Shown here: in pieces, positions 32,846 to 41,827 of the stretch
Position numbering within the stretch: position 1 is the first letter of the stretch
Layout: each line of letters starts with the position of its first letter
Origin: JAIPFM01 sp964494325
Lineage (GTDB): Bacteria; Planctomycetota; Phycisphaerae; Sedimentisphaerales; Anaerobacaceae
Assembly (NCBI GenBank): GCA_964494325.1
Contig: CAZBTJ010000011.1
Coordinates: 1 to 61,519, forward strand
Direction of reading: 5' to 3'
DNA length: 61,519 nt
Position numbers and translations under genes: made by a program
The notes under the pieces: model-generated
Database searches by the model: none
What the model was told of the DNA's origin: nothing
What the model saw: only the letters and a program-made list of their open reading frames with translations

Positions 32846-33799
32846 GTGAATGTGTTGAATCAGGCAGAGAACGAACGCAATAAAAAAACTGGCTGTGAAT
32901 TCACGGTTGAACACATTCCAGTTTTGGCAGATACATTAACTGAACAGGTGGTTGTGCCAAGGAATGGCATTGTGGTTGATGCAACCATAGGACAGGGAGG
33001 TCATAGCCTCCTGTTTGGTGAACAACTCGGGCAGGATGGTACACTCATTGGGTTTGACGTGGATGAAAACGCACTAGCGCGGTCCAGTCAACGCCTCAAA
33101 GGTCTCGATTGTCGGGTTCTTTTGATTCATTCCAATTTTTCGGGCATTCGGGAGGCTTTACTTTCTCATGGCATTGAACGGGTGGATTTTATACTCGCAG
33201 ATCTGGGATATTCTTCTGATCAACTGTTAGATTTAAAAATAGGTATAAGTTTTCAAGAAGATATGCCATTAGATATGAGAATTGACAGAAGCTTAGAGAC
33301 CTCTGCTGCCGATATAGTAAATGGTATGGATGAAACGAGTCTGGCAGATTTGATTTTCGAGTTTGGCCAGGATCGGGCATCCAGACGTATCGCTCGATTT
33401 ATTGTACGTGCCAGAGGACATGAACCTGTGCAAACCACAGGTCAGTTGGCAGCGATTGTTTGTAAGGCATTATATCGACCGGGTCGAAAGAAAAGAGATC
33501 GGATTCATCCTGCGACACGGACTTTTCAAGCCTTGCGAATTGCTGTTAATCATGAGCTGGAAAATCTGACGCAATTATTGAGGTACGCCCCTGAATTATT
33601 GAATCCCGCCGGGCGTGTGGCTGTAATCAGTTTTCACAGTTTGGAGGATCGAATAGTCAAGTACGATTTTCGAGACAGGGCCAGTGAGGGCATTTATAAG
33701 GTTCTCACGAAGAAGCCACTGGTGGCAACTGACAAAGAAGTGCAGGCCAATCGCAGGGCACGCAGTGCGAAACTTCGAATTGTAGAGCGATTGGCTTAG
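32846..33799 (+). CDS. rsmH: 16S rRNA (cytosine(1402)-N(4))-methyltransferase
   Basis: SAM-dependent methylation of C1402 in 16S rRNA. Motifs: EHIPVLADTLTEQV, DATIGQGGHSLLF for SAM binding, FILADLGYSSDQLL, PLDMRIDRS, FGQDRASRRIARFIV, RIHPATRTFQALRIAVN and GRVAVISFHSLEDRIVK. The start is a GTG (32846; another in-frame GTG is at 32852) without an obvious ribosome site, suggesting coupling to the gene before. The length of about 317 is normal. Confidence 0.95.
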   Translation: MNVLNQAENERNKKTGCEFTVEHIPVLADTLTEQVVVPRNGIVVDATIGQGGHSLLFGEQLGQDGTLIGFDVDENALARSSQRLKGLDCRVLLIHSNFSGIREALLSHGIERVDFILADLGYSSDQLLDLKIGISFQEDMPLDMRIDRSLETSAADIVNGMDETSLADLIFEFGQDRASRRIARFIVRARGHEPVQTTGQLAAIVCKALYRPGRKKRDRIHPATRTFQALRIAVNHELENLTQLLRYAPELLNPAGRVAVISFHSLEDRIVKYDFRDRASEGIYKVLTKKPLVATDKEVQANRRARSAKLRIVERLA

Positions 33800-33878
33800 T
33801 ATGTGTTGGACCTATGGAGTTGTTTGAGGATGATTCGAAAAGGGATGCAGTATCAGTAAGGTAGCAAGGAGTAGTACG

Positions 33879-34682
33879 ATGACATCAGATACAAAAATTG
33901 GATTACTGTTAGGGCTAATATTTATTTTTGTGATTGCCTTTGTGATCAACGGATTGCCGCGTTTTGACCAAACGCAAGGTCCAAACGAATTGTCGTACGT
34001 CTTGGCGAACTATCCGGAGGCATCCCCCGATTTGGGTGCCAAAGTGCAAAAAGCTCAACGGTACATGGAAAACGGGTATCCGTTGTTGCATACTGATCCG
34101 TCGGTTCAGGGTCAAGAAGATGTACTTGGCGTAGATCCATCGGTTCAGGACCAGGCGAACACGGTTGTCAACGACCTCCAGTACGCCCAAGTACTCCATC
34201 AGAACCCCAATCTACTGCAAAAACAGCTATCACACAAAGTGGCTTCTTGGCCAAAGGTCTGGGAAGTAAAAGATGGTGATAATCTTGGTAAGATTGCGAA
34301 ACGCTTTTATGGCTCTGAAAAGGGCAATACTGTGGCCAGTATTCAAAAGATATTTGAAGCAAATCGTGACATTTTAACCTCTCCCAATGCTGTTAAGACT
34401 GGTCAGCAGCTTATTATTCCCGCGTTGACGCCCTCTGCGGCGAAGGCCATTGAGGAAGTAACGGTGCCAGTGAAGAGTGTTGGGATGCCGATACCTGTTG
34501 CCAAAAAGATCAAACCCAGTTGGTACACGGTCAAAGAAGATGACAGCCTGTGGAAAATAGCTGTGGCTAAATTGGGCAATGGCGGCCGGTATTCAGAAAT
34601 ATTCAAATTGAACGCATCAGTATTGCCCGCAGAAAACGCATTGCTGAAACCGGGTATGCGTTTGAAATTGCCTACGCCTTAG
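33879..34682 (+). CDS. Membrane-anchored protein with two LysM domains
   Basis: 267 residues; AAGGAG before the ATG. One membrane helix (residues 7-24), a linker with a repeated DPSVQGQED/DPSVQDQAN unit, then two LysM modules: WEVKDGDNLGKIAKRFYG...LIIPAL and YTVKEDDSLWKIAVAKLG...RLKLP. It should bind peptidoglycan glycan strands from the inner membrane. Sitting between rsmH and the ftsL-like gene, it probably takes part in septal wall synthesis. Confidence 0.88.
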   Translation: MTSDTKIGLLLGLIFIFVIAFVINGLPRFDQTQGPNELSYVLANYPEASPDLGAKVQKAQRYMENGYPLLHTDPSVQGQEDVLGVDPSVQDQANTVVNDLQYAQVLHQNPNLLQKQLSHKVASWPKVWEVKDGDNLGKIAKRFYGSEKGNTVASIQKIFEANRDILTSPNAVKTGQQLIIPALTPSAAKAIEEVTVPVKSVGMPIPVAKKIKPSWYTVKEDDSLWKIAVAKLGNGGRYSEIFKLNASVLPAENALLKPGMRLKLPTP

Positions 34683-34719
34683 GACTGAGCGTTCTGGGTC
34701 TTCCAGGATAACAATTAGA

Positions 34720-34953
34720 ATGGTATCACGTCTGTGCTTTATTTATGTCATTTTCTGGTTTGTAGCCGTTTTGGTGTTAAGCATATTTTTGCGTGACGCT
34801 AATCATCGTATGTTTTATGAGTTACGTGTGTGTCGAGGCCAATACCAACAATCCACACGTCAGCTCTGGCAAAAGCAACTCGAACTTGAACAATTCATCA
34901 ACCCAAGCGCCATTTTACAGGATTGGGAATCCGCAGAATCTCTTCAACCCTGA
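34720..34953 (+). CDS. FtsL-like small division protein
   Basis: 77 residues: one membrane helix (FIYVIFWFVAVLVLSIFL) followed by a short coiled coil (YELRVCRGQYQQSTRQLWQK, QLELEQ). Size, topology and position between rsmH and the transpeptidase match FtsL, whose sequence is poorly conserved. The name is therefore assigned by context only. It ends 9 bases before the preferred start of ftsI. Confidence 0.6.
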   Translation: MVSRLCFIYVIFWFVAVLVLSIFLRDANHRMFYELRVCRGQYQQSTRQLWQKQLELEQFINPSAILQDWESAESLQP

Positions 34954-34961
34954 GACACGGC

Positions 34962-36806
34962 ATGGCACACACTTCTCGGCACAAAAAAATGCCCAATGAT
35001 CCAGTCCCCCCAAAAAAGGCTGCAGCGGGGATAATTGTCTTTGTGATGATTGTCTTTGTGGGGTTGGGGGTTCGGTGCTTTTTTATACAGGTTAAAAACC
35101 ACGAGCACTATGTGGATGTGAGTCTTGTTCAGCAGCGAACGCTGACGCCCCAACAAGGGCCCAGAGGTGTGATCGTCGATACGCGTGGAAATATCCTGGC
35201 TGCTGCCAATCAAACTCGCCTCATTTTCGTGGATCCACAGATTATTGACGAACCCATTAAAACAGCCAATGAATTGGCTGATATCCTGGGCATGAAGGCT
35301 GCCAAAATTGCTGAAACGATAGTAAAAAATCGTAATAAGCGATACCGTGTCATCAAACATGAAGCCACTCAAGAAGAGTGTGAGGCTGTGGCCAAGTTGA
35401 AAGGTGTCTATATACAGCCCAAATGGAAACGCTATTATCCGATGGGGCGGCTAACCGGTCAAGTGGTGGGATATGTGGGGTATGATGGCGCTGGTCAGGC
35501 AGGTCTGGAGCTTGTCTATAATAAGGAATTAGCCGGAGAATTGCACGAGTCGTATTTTCTTTCGGACATAAAACGCCGGCCGATTCGTAATTTGGATCAA
35601 TCGGGTGTTGTGTCCAAGCGGGAGACGTATGGAGACGGCATGATCCTGACACTTGATACAAGTATCCAGGGTTTTGTGCGTAAGGCTCTGGAAAAGCGAT
35701 GGCGAGAGTATGAGGCTGAATCGGCCTATGCGATCGTGGCGAATCCCAAAACAGGGGCCATTCTGGCTATGGTATCCATGCCTGATTATGATCCTTCTGC
35801 GAGCAAAGACAATCTTGAAAGTCAAAAGAACCGGGCCATTCAAGATCGGTATGAACCGGGCAGCATTTTAAAGCCGGTTATTGTGGCTTTGGCTCTGGAT
35901 AGCCAAGTAATCAGCAAGCATCAAAAAATATTTTGTGAGGACGGAGATTACAGAGGTAATGGGTTTGGGCATATCGGTGAATACAATGATCATAAGTATG
36001 GTGATCTAACACCCAAAGAGATTTTGATTCACTCCAGTAATGTGGGCATGGCCAAGATTGGTCAAATGATGGAGAGAATTGAACCGGGTTCGCTGTACAA
36101 GGGGCTTCGTATGTTTGGCTTTGGGCAGCGTACAGGTGTGAATCTGCCACAGGAAAGTCCTGGTTTACTCCATACCCCAGAGCGTTGGAATGGTTATAGT
36201 GTCACACGCATCCCCTATGGTCAGGAAATTGGTGTATCAGCGATCCAAATGGTTCGTGCATTTTGCATACTCGCCAATCAGGGACGTATGGTCAAGCCTC
36301 ATGTTATCAAAGCGTTTGTAAACTCTGATGGTTTGCCTCGTCGGCAGAACTTCGGGTATGAAATTGCCAGTCAGGTGGGTTATGTCGTTAAGCCAGATGT
36401 GGCCAAATACATGGTTGAGGATGCGTTAACCGCAGTCATCAATAATCCTCATGGCACGGGAAGAAAGGCCGCTCTAAAACGGTGGCAGGTGTTTGGCAAA
36501 ACCGGTACCGCTCAAATTGCCAGGAGTGACGGCAAGGGGTATGAAGACGGTTCCTACATTGCCTCGTTTATTGGAGGTGCTCCAGCCGAAGATCCAGCCA
36601 TTGTGGTGCTGGTTTCAGTGCGCAATCCCAACCGCAAGTTGGGCAAGGGATATACCGGCGGTACGGTGTCTGGGCCTGTGGTTGCCGAGATCATGGAGCG
36701 GACCTTGACCTACCTGGATGCCAGAGGTGTACCGTTGATAGAAAAGGAACCGGAGATTCCGGAAAGACTGAAATTTCTTCATGAAGTATCCTCTTTGTGG
36801 CAGTAG
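34962..36806 (+). CDS. ftsI: Peptidoglycan D,D-transpeptidase FtsI (PBP3 class)
   Basis: Septal wall cross-linking enzyme of about 614 residues. One membrane helix (about residues 24-44, AAAGIIVFVMIVFVGLGVRC), the dimerisation domain starting at GPRGVIVDTRGNILAAA, and the transpeptidase domain with the active-site Ser-x-x-Lys in YEPGSILKP, the SSN motif in IHSSNVGMAKIG and KTGT in VFGKTGTAQIA. The ATG at 34962 is chosen; an upstream in-frame start at 34923 would overlap the ftsL-like gene. The division cluster ends here: no murE, murF, mraY, ftsW or murG follows. Confidence 0.95.
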   Translation: MAHTSRHKKMPNDPVPPKKAAAGIIVFVMIVFVGLGVRCFFIQVKNHEHYVDVSLVQQRTLTPQQGPRGVIVDTRGNILAAANQTRLIFVDPQIIDEPIKTANELADILGMKAAKIAETIVKNRNKRYRVIKHEATQEECEAVAKLKGVYIQPKWKRYYPMGRLTGQVVGYVGYDGAGQAGLELVYNKELAGELHESYFLSDIKRRPIRNLDQSGVVSKRETYGDGMILTLDTSIQGFVRKALEKRWREYEAESAYAIVANPKTGAILAMVSMPDYDPSASKDNLESQKNRAIQDRYEPGSILKPVIVALALDSQVISKHQKIFCEDGDYRGNGFGHIGEYNDHKYGDLTPKEILIHSSNVGMAKIGQMMERIEPGSLYKGLRMFGFGQRTGVNLPQESPGLLHTPERWNGYSVTRIPYGQEIGVSAIQMVRAFCILANQGRMVKPHVIKAFVNSDGLPRRQNFGYEIASQVGYVVKPDVAKYMVEDALTAVINNPHGTGRKAALKRWQVFGKTGTAQIARSDGKGYEDGSYIASFIGGAPAEDPAIVVLVSVRNPNRKLGKGYTGGTVSGPVVAEIMERTLTYLDARGVPLIEKEPEIPERLKFLHEVSSLWQ

Positions 36807-36833
36807 GCGAGAACATCGGATTAAAAAAATGAG

Positions 36834-36862
36834 TTGACCTATCTTCTTCGTGGAGTTAACCT
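36834..36862 (+). promoter_or_regulatory. Probable promoter of nrfHA
   Basis: TTGACC (36834-36839) and TAACCT (36857-36862) are 17 bases apart, 34 bases before the nrfH start codon. No clear FNR or Nar box is seen next to it. Confidence 0.5.
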
Positions 36863-36895
36863 CGCCACATCATCGTTATTGAAGGGATGATTGTG

Positions 36896-37458
36896 ATGTG
36901 GAAATCTCTAAAAGATCATTTTAACCTTTTACCCAAACGTTTGCAGATTATGCTTTGCCTGTCTGTGGGGGCGCTGTGGGGATGTTTCTTTTTGTGGCTC
37001 GTGTGTCCAATGCTGTCTCTTACCTGTCTGATGCGCCAGAGACCTGTATGAACTGCCATGTCATGACAGACGCTTATGCCACTTGGAGGCGGGGCAGTCA
37101 TGCCCGTGTGGCGGTGTGTATGGACTGTCATGTACCTCACAATAATATTGTGGGCAAATATGCATTCAAGGGCATGGATGGCATGAAGCACTCCTATGTC
37201 TTTACCACACATCAAGAACCTCAGGTCCTGAAATTGTCAAAGGGGGCCAGACCTGTGGTCCAGAGCAATTGCATTCGTTGTCACAAGGACCAAATTGCCA
37301 TGATCAAATTGGCCACGTCATCCAAACAGTCTTGCTGGCATTGTCATCAAAATATTCACGGTAGAGTACATAGTCTTTCTGCATCCCCTGAAGTTCTGAG
37401 GCCAGGACTGCCTGATGCTGGATTGCCGTGGATGAAAAAAGGGGCAAGTCATGAGTAA
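36896..37458 (+). pseudogene. nrfH: Cytochrome c nitrite reductase small subunit NrfH, frameshifted
   Basis: Membrane-anchored tetraheme quinol dehydrogenase that feeds NrfA. Four CxxCH motifs are present: CMNCH, CMDCH, CIRCH and CWHCH, with the family sequence VSNAVSYLSDAPETC. The heme part is in one frame (open from about 36955), but the start ATG (36896) and the N-terminal anchor (MWKSLKDHFNLLPKRLQIML, CLSVGAL) are in another. One extra G in the GGGG run at about 36977-36980 would restore a normal protein of about 187 residues. The stop overlaps the nrfA start by 8 bases. Without the anchor frame no NrfH is made, unless the shift is a sequencing error. Confidence 0.8.
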
Positions 37459-38860
37459 GCCACATTCGAAAAAGACACAACAGAAATCGTCACTTTCATC
37501 GTGGATGGGTGGCAGTATTGCGTTGCTGGCCCTTCTCGTTGTGAGTATTATGGAACGGCGGTGGGAAGCGCAGAGACCCTCAATGGTTCTGATGCCTATG
37601 GCTGAATGGGAGCCGGATAATGCGATTTGGGGACAAAACTATCCGCGTGAGTACGAGGCTTACCTAAAGACAAGTATAGACGATACGCGGACGAAATACG
37701 GCGGTGCATTTGCTCGCGATTATCTTGATGAGGATCCGCGTCAAGTGATTCTGTTTGCAGGCTATGGCTTTAGCAAAGACTATCTACAGTCGCGTGGTTA
37801 TTATTATGCTGTGGACGATGTGACAACGAGCAAACGCATCAAGACGCCCTACAACGCAGGAACCTGTTTAACATGCAAGAGCCCGGACGTCCCTTGATTG
37901 ATGGGAAGCATGGGTGTCAAGGAGTTCTATGCTGCCAATTTTCATGATATCAAAGATGAAGTATCGCACCCTATTGGCTGCCAGGATTGTCATGATCCCA
38001 AAACTATGAAGCTTCGAATTACACGACCTGCGCTGCAAGAGGCCTTTGCCGGCATGGGTAAAGATATCAATAAGGCCACCCACCAGGAGATGCGGTCTTT
38101 GGTGTGTGCCCAGTGTCACGTAGAATACTATTTCAAGAAAGATCCCAAAAACTACCTGACTTTTCCCTGGACTGAAGGCACCACAGCGGAGGGTATGATT
38201 GCCTATTACGACAAACATGATGTGGCTGACTATGTGCATCCCATAACAAAGGTGAGGGTTATCAAGGCGCAGCACCCCGACTTTGAACTATTCTCCACGG
38301 GTGTTCATGCGTATGCTGGTTTGTCCTGCGCAGATTGTCACATGCCCTACAAAAGTGAAGGGGGCGTTAAGTTTACGGATCACCATGTGCAGAGCCCGCT
38401 ACTTAATGTGGCCAACAGTTGCGCGGTTTGTCATCGCTGGGAAGAAGAGAAGCTAGTCGCTCGTGTTGAAAGTATTCAGGACAAGGTTCAGAATGCGACC
38501 TGGCAGGCTGAAGAGGCCCTGGTTAAGGCCCACTTCGAGGTGCGTGCCGCCATGGAAGCGGGTACCTCGGATGACCAATTGGCACCCGCGCGGCAACTGA
38601 TTCGTCATGGCCAATTCCAATGGGATTATGTGTCTGCAAGCAATGGTATGGGATTCCACTCGCCGCAGGAATCTATGCGTCTTTTGGGTGAAGCTTTGAA
38701 TAAGTCACAGGAAGCCCGTTTGATGGTGGCGCGAATTCTGGCCTCTAAGGGTGTGATTTCAGCTTCGGTCTACCCCGACTATGCCACGCGGGAAAGGGCT
38801 TGGGAAGTGGTGCAAATTTCCACAGGACAAATAGAAGGAACGCTTAAGTTGCTGCCATGA
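37451..38860 (+). pseudogene. nrfA: Cytochrome c nitrite reductase catalytic subunit NrfA, in-frame TGA
   Basis: Periplasmic pentaheme enzyme reducing nitrite to ammonium. N-terminal anchor or signal (SSWMGGSIALLALLVVSIM), the catalytic heme motif CLTCK with its Lys ligand, then CQDCH, CAQCH, CADCH and CAVCH. All are in one frame of 470 codons, but a TGA at 37895-37897 follows CKSPDVP directly; after it the same frame goes on LMGSMGVKEFYAANFHDIK to the normal end. Relatives have Arg or Trp near this spot, so a single change (CGA or TGG to TGA) explains it. Other genes here, such as the M56 protease, use TGA as a genuine stop, so general recoding is unlikely. A weak AGCAT/ATGCT stem lies 10 bases downstream. 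Confidence 0.85.
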
Positions 38861-39189
38861 CCCGGATTCAGCGAGAACAACGTACCGTCAAAGCTATGAT
38901 ATCTTTGTATTGTCGCAAGAATCACGGTTCCCAAGAACTCTGTTCCGAGTGTGACGATCTTTTGGCGTATGCCGCCAAACGTTTGGAGGGCTGTCCATTT
39001 CAGTCCTCAAAACCAATCTGTGCAAAATGTCCCATTCATTGCTACAAGCCAGATAAGAGGGCCCAGGTTACGGCTGTTATGAAATATGCGGGGCCTCGCA
39101 TGATTTGGCATCACCCGATTCTGGTATGTTTGCATGTGGTGGATCAGTTTAGAAAAGCAAAGTCAAGAGATCATCGAGAGCCGAGATAG
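38857..39189 (+). CDS. Nitrous oxide-stimulated promoter family (NOSP) protein
   Basis: 110-residue Cys-rich protein matching the NOSP family (PF11756, from memory): RIQREQRTVKAMISLYCRKN, LCSECDDLLAYAAKRLEGCP, ICAKCPIHCYKPDKRAQV and KYAGPRMIWHHPIL. The cysteines suggest a metal or iron-sulfur site. The ATG overlaps the nrfA stop (ATGA), so it is the third gene of the nrf operon. Its end overlaps the convergent mrdA end by 19 bases. The function of the family is unknown; context points to nitrogen oxide metabolism. Confidence 0.88.
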   Translation: MTRIQREQRTVKAMISLYCRKNHGSQELCSECDDLLAYAAKRLEGCPFQSSKPICAKCPIHCYKPDKRAQVTAVMKYAGPRMIWHHPILVCLHVVDQFRKAKSRDHREPR

Positions 39190-41267
39190 CCACGCTGCAC
39201 ACAGAAGTTGAGGATGTCGGGTGCCAGGTACGCTGCATCAGTGCTTCCGCTTTGGCCCCCTTCCACTACTAGGGCAATGGCCAGGATTCGCTTTGACTTG
39301 TCCTTGGCAAATCCAGAAAACCAGGCATGTTCAGGGCCTTCTGTGGAGCCGGTTTTGCCATACACATGCACGCCGTATCGGGCAAAGTCCATTTTTTGAA
39401 ATGCTTCGTGGGCCGTGCCGTGGATTTCATTAACCACCGCATGCATGCCATCAATAACAACGTTCAGGACGGGTCGTGATATGCCCAGGTCTTCAGATAT
39501 ATTTGAGGTGTCTGCGTGACTTGTATCGATTTGAAAGAGCAAAGGATTAAGGAAGCGGCCATCGCGGGCAATGGTGGCCATGGAATTGGCGACTTGCAAG
39601 GGGGTCACCATCATACGCCCCTGGCCAATACCGGCGAGTCTTCTTTCGCCAGGCAGAGCGAGAATATGACCAGGCACTTGGCGAAGCGTTCTTAGTTCGA
39701 ACCCTGCATCCAACGCAAATTCCAGTGGCCGGGTGAGCGGGACAATTCTGCCATATCCAAATTTTGAAAACCAGGTCTGGAGGGTACGAAGTTCAATGGC
39801 CTGAGCCAAACGAGAAAAGTATACATTACAACTGCCCTTAATCGCATTTCGGGCATTGTTTTGGCCGGGCCACTGGTCATCGTGTCCTATGTTTCTCTGT
39901 CTCTGAATCCAGCATCTGGGCCAGCCAGCCGGAGGGGGGGTGCTGAGGCAGGCGACTGTTTTTTGTGCGGTAAAGGTGCCTGACTCAAGACCCGCAATGG
40001 CCACAATAGGTTTGGCCACAGATCCTGGAGGGTAGTGTTCATTAATGGCTCGATTGATCAGTGGCCGGGCTTCCTTGTCACCTTGGAGTTTTGCATAGTC
40101 ATAGCGAGCTGTGTTCAAATCGTAAACAGGGACGGAAACCAGTGCCAGAATTTCATTGGTCTGGACGTCCAGCACCACGGCCGCTTTTCCAGGTTTGCAG
40201 CAGGCCCTGTGTGGGTAGGTTATGAGATAGTTTTCGATTTCCTGCTGCAGTTCAATGTCGATGGTGAGTTTGATGTCTTGACCAAAACTCTTTTCAGTTC
40301 GCTCTACCAGGTTGCGATCAAGGTCATAGGTTAATTCACCTCTTCGACCTCGAAGAATGGGCTCGCACACACGCTCGATACCATCTTCTCGACCGCAAAG
40401 CTCTCCATCCTGGTATTTGGAGAGGCGATCATGTTCGAAGGTTTTGATGTCCGAAGTTTGTGTGGCCGGGCCTACCCATCCTATCAGTTGAGATGCTGCT
40501 GTTTTGTAGGGGTAATTGCGAGCCGCTTGGGTTGTGACTTCGGCACCCTTCATGTTCATATCATGCAGGGCATTGATGATCTCAAACAGGTTCTCATCGT
40601 CTCGCAGTTCTACCAGAGGGAAGAAACTGTGCATTTCAAGTATCTTGTAGTTCTCTGATGAGATCAGGAGAATACGTTCGTTCTTATCTGGGAAAGCTTG
40701 AATAAAATCGGCTCTGGCCAGCTTCCCGGGTGCTGCGCCTTCCCTGCCCTTGTATTGCAGATGTAGGGGGGAGGTCAGACAATTGTTTCGCCAGGCCTGG
40801 AAGATGCGTCCATGCCAGATGTTTCTGTTCTCTGAGTCGATTTTTTGTTTGATTTCTTCCGCAGAAAATCCAAACTCATCACAGAGTGTCAACAGGTAGG
40901 CAATACGTTCCAATCCCTTTTCAATCTTTTCATTAACATTGGCCAGGGCCTTGCTGGGGTTCGTTTTTTTCTGGGCTGCCAGTCGCATGGCCTGCTGTAC
41001 GTTTGGGTCGGTATAACAGGTGATCATGTCGTACCTGACATAGAGTTTGAACAGGGGTTCTTCGCTGGCAATGACTCGGCCATGGCGATCAAGAATTCTC
41101 CCACGAATTGTCTGGGTCTGTTGACTGTCACCATCCAGGAGTCGCTCAACTTCTTGAAGGTAGGCCGGGCTGGAAAAGAGCTGGAGCTGTGCCAATCTGC
41201 AAATCGGGATCAACACGAGCAAGCCGGTGGTGACAACAAAGATTTTAACACGTTTATTGTAAAACAT
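39171..41267 (-). CDS. mrdA: Penicillin-binding protein 2 (elongation transpeptidase)
   Basis: Elongasome D,D-transpeptidase of about 698 residues. Membrane helix at the start (VKIFVVTTGLLVLIPICRL), dimerisation domain from RGRILDRHGRVIASEEPLF, an inserted helical part (about 95-170), and the transpeptidase domain with SxxK in YPPGSVAKP, SCN in IKGSCNVYFSRL and KTGS in YGKTGSTEGPEHAW. Last gene of the mreB-mreC-mreD-mrdA operon. The start could be the ATG at 41265-41267 or the GTG at 41285; neither has a good ribosome site, so coupling with mreD (stop at 41290) is likely. Confidence 0.92.
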   Translation of the reverse strand: MFYNKRVKIFVVTTGLLVLIPICRLAQLQLFSSPAYLQEVERLLDGDSQQTQTIRGRILDRHGRVIASEEPLFKLYVRYDMITCYTDPNVQQAMRLAAQKKTNPSKALANVNEKIEKGLERIAYLLTLCDEFGFSAEEIKQKIDSENRNIWHGRIFQAWRNNCLTSPLHLQYKGREGAAPGKLARADFIQAFPDKNERILLISSENYKILEMHSFFPLVELRDDENLFEIINALHDMNMKGAEVTTQAARNYPYKTAASQLIGWVGPATQTSDIKTFEHDRLSKYQDGELCGREDGIERVCEPILRGRRGELTYDLDRNLVERTEKSFGQDIKLTIDIELQQEIENYLITYPHRACCKPGKAAVVLDVQTNEILALVSVPVYDLNTARYDYAKLQGDKEARPLINRAINEHYPPGSVAKPIVAIAGLESGTFTAQKTVACLSTPPPAGWPRCWIQRQRNIGHDDQWPGQNNARNAIKGSCNVYFSRLAQAIELRTLQTWFSKFGYGRIVPLTRPLEFALDAGFELRTLRQVPGHILALPGERRLAGIGQGRMMVTPLQVANSMATIARDGRFLNPLLFQIDTSHADTSNISEDLGISRPVLNVVIDGMHAVVNEIHGTAHEAFQKMDFARYGVHVYGKTGSTEGPEHAWFSGFAKDKSKRILAIALVVEGGQSGSTDAAYLAPDILNFCVQRGYLGSR

Positions 41268-41289
41268 AAGACAGTAGTATGGCACGCCG

Positions 41290-41793
41290 TTAGGATATGA
41301 CAGAACGGTGTTTGGAGTGATGCAGGGACGTAACGAATTGAAACAGCCAGAACAAGGGTCCGGCCAAAGCCGCAGAATACAGAGGTTGCCACAGAATGAG
41401 GTGCCCAGTCTGGGTGGGGACAGGGCAGCCTTTTATTCTAAAGAGTATCAAGGATACCAGACCGCACAGAAGCCCGGCGGCAAAGACAGCAATCATCTGT
41501 TGAGGGATATGTCGCATGACCAGGATATGTCGCACCTCAGAAATCAAGGATCCAATGATGCCAAAGGCGAGAAGCTGTGGTCCCATGCCTGCACCGATCA
41601 GGTCAGCAAACAATCCTATAAGAAATGCACTGACAATGGCCTCTTGAGCAGGACAGCGAATGGCGAAAAAGACCATCAATACAAGTAAGAGATTCGGTTT
41701 GATCTGGGCGTCGGTCAAGGCAAGCACATTCACCAGGCTCGATTGTACAATCGCAGCAATCAGGATTAGAATCGTGAAACGTATCCAATGCAT
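41290..41793 (-). CDS. mreD: Rod shape-determining protein MreD
   Basis: Inner-membrane protein of about 167 residues with five or six helices (FTILILIAAIVQSSLVNVL, PNLLLVLMVFFAI, AFLIGLFADLIGAGMGPQLL and others). The motif GLFADLIGAGMGPQLLAFG corresponds to the conserved GxxxDL region of MreD. The ATG at 41791-41793 has AAGGA upstream; longer starts have no support. Part of the mreBCD-mrdA operon. Confidence 0.88.
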   Translation of the reverse strand: MHWIRFTILILIAAIVQSSLVNVLALTDAQIKPNLLLVLMVFFAIRCPAQEAIVSAFLIGLFADLIGAGMGPQLLAFGIIGSLISEVRHILVMRHIPQQMIAVFAAGLLCGLVSLILFRIKGCPVPTQTGHLILWQPLYSAALAGPLFWLFQFVTSLHHSKHRSVIS

Positions 41794-41827
41794 GAGTTGT
41801 CCTTCAACGTTGATGTCTTCTACAACA

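Noticed and set aside
37895..37897. TGA in nrfA as sign of genome-wide recoding of UGA
   Set aside because: The M56 protease, the AmmeMemoRadiSam gene and the TolC gene end at TGA where their families end, so TGA is used as a stop here.
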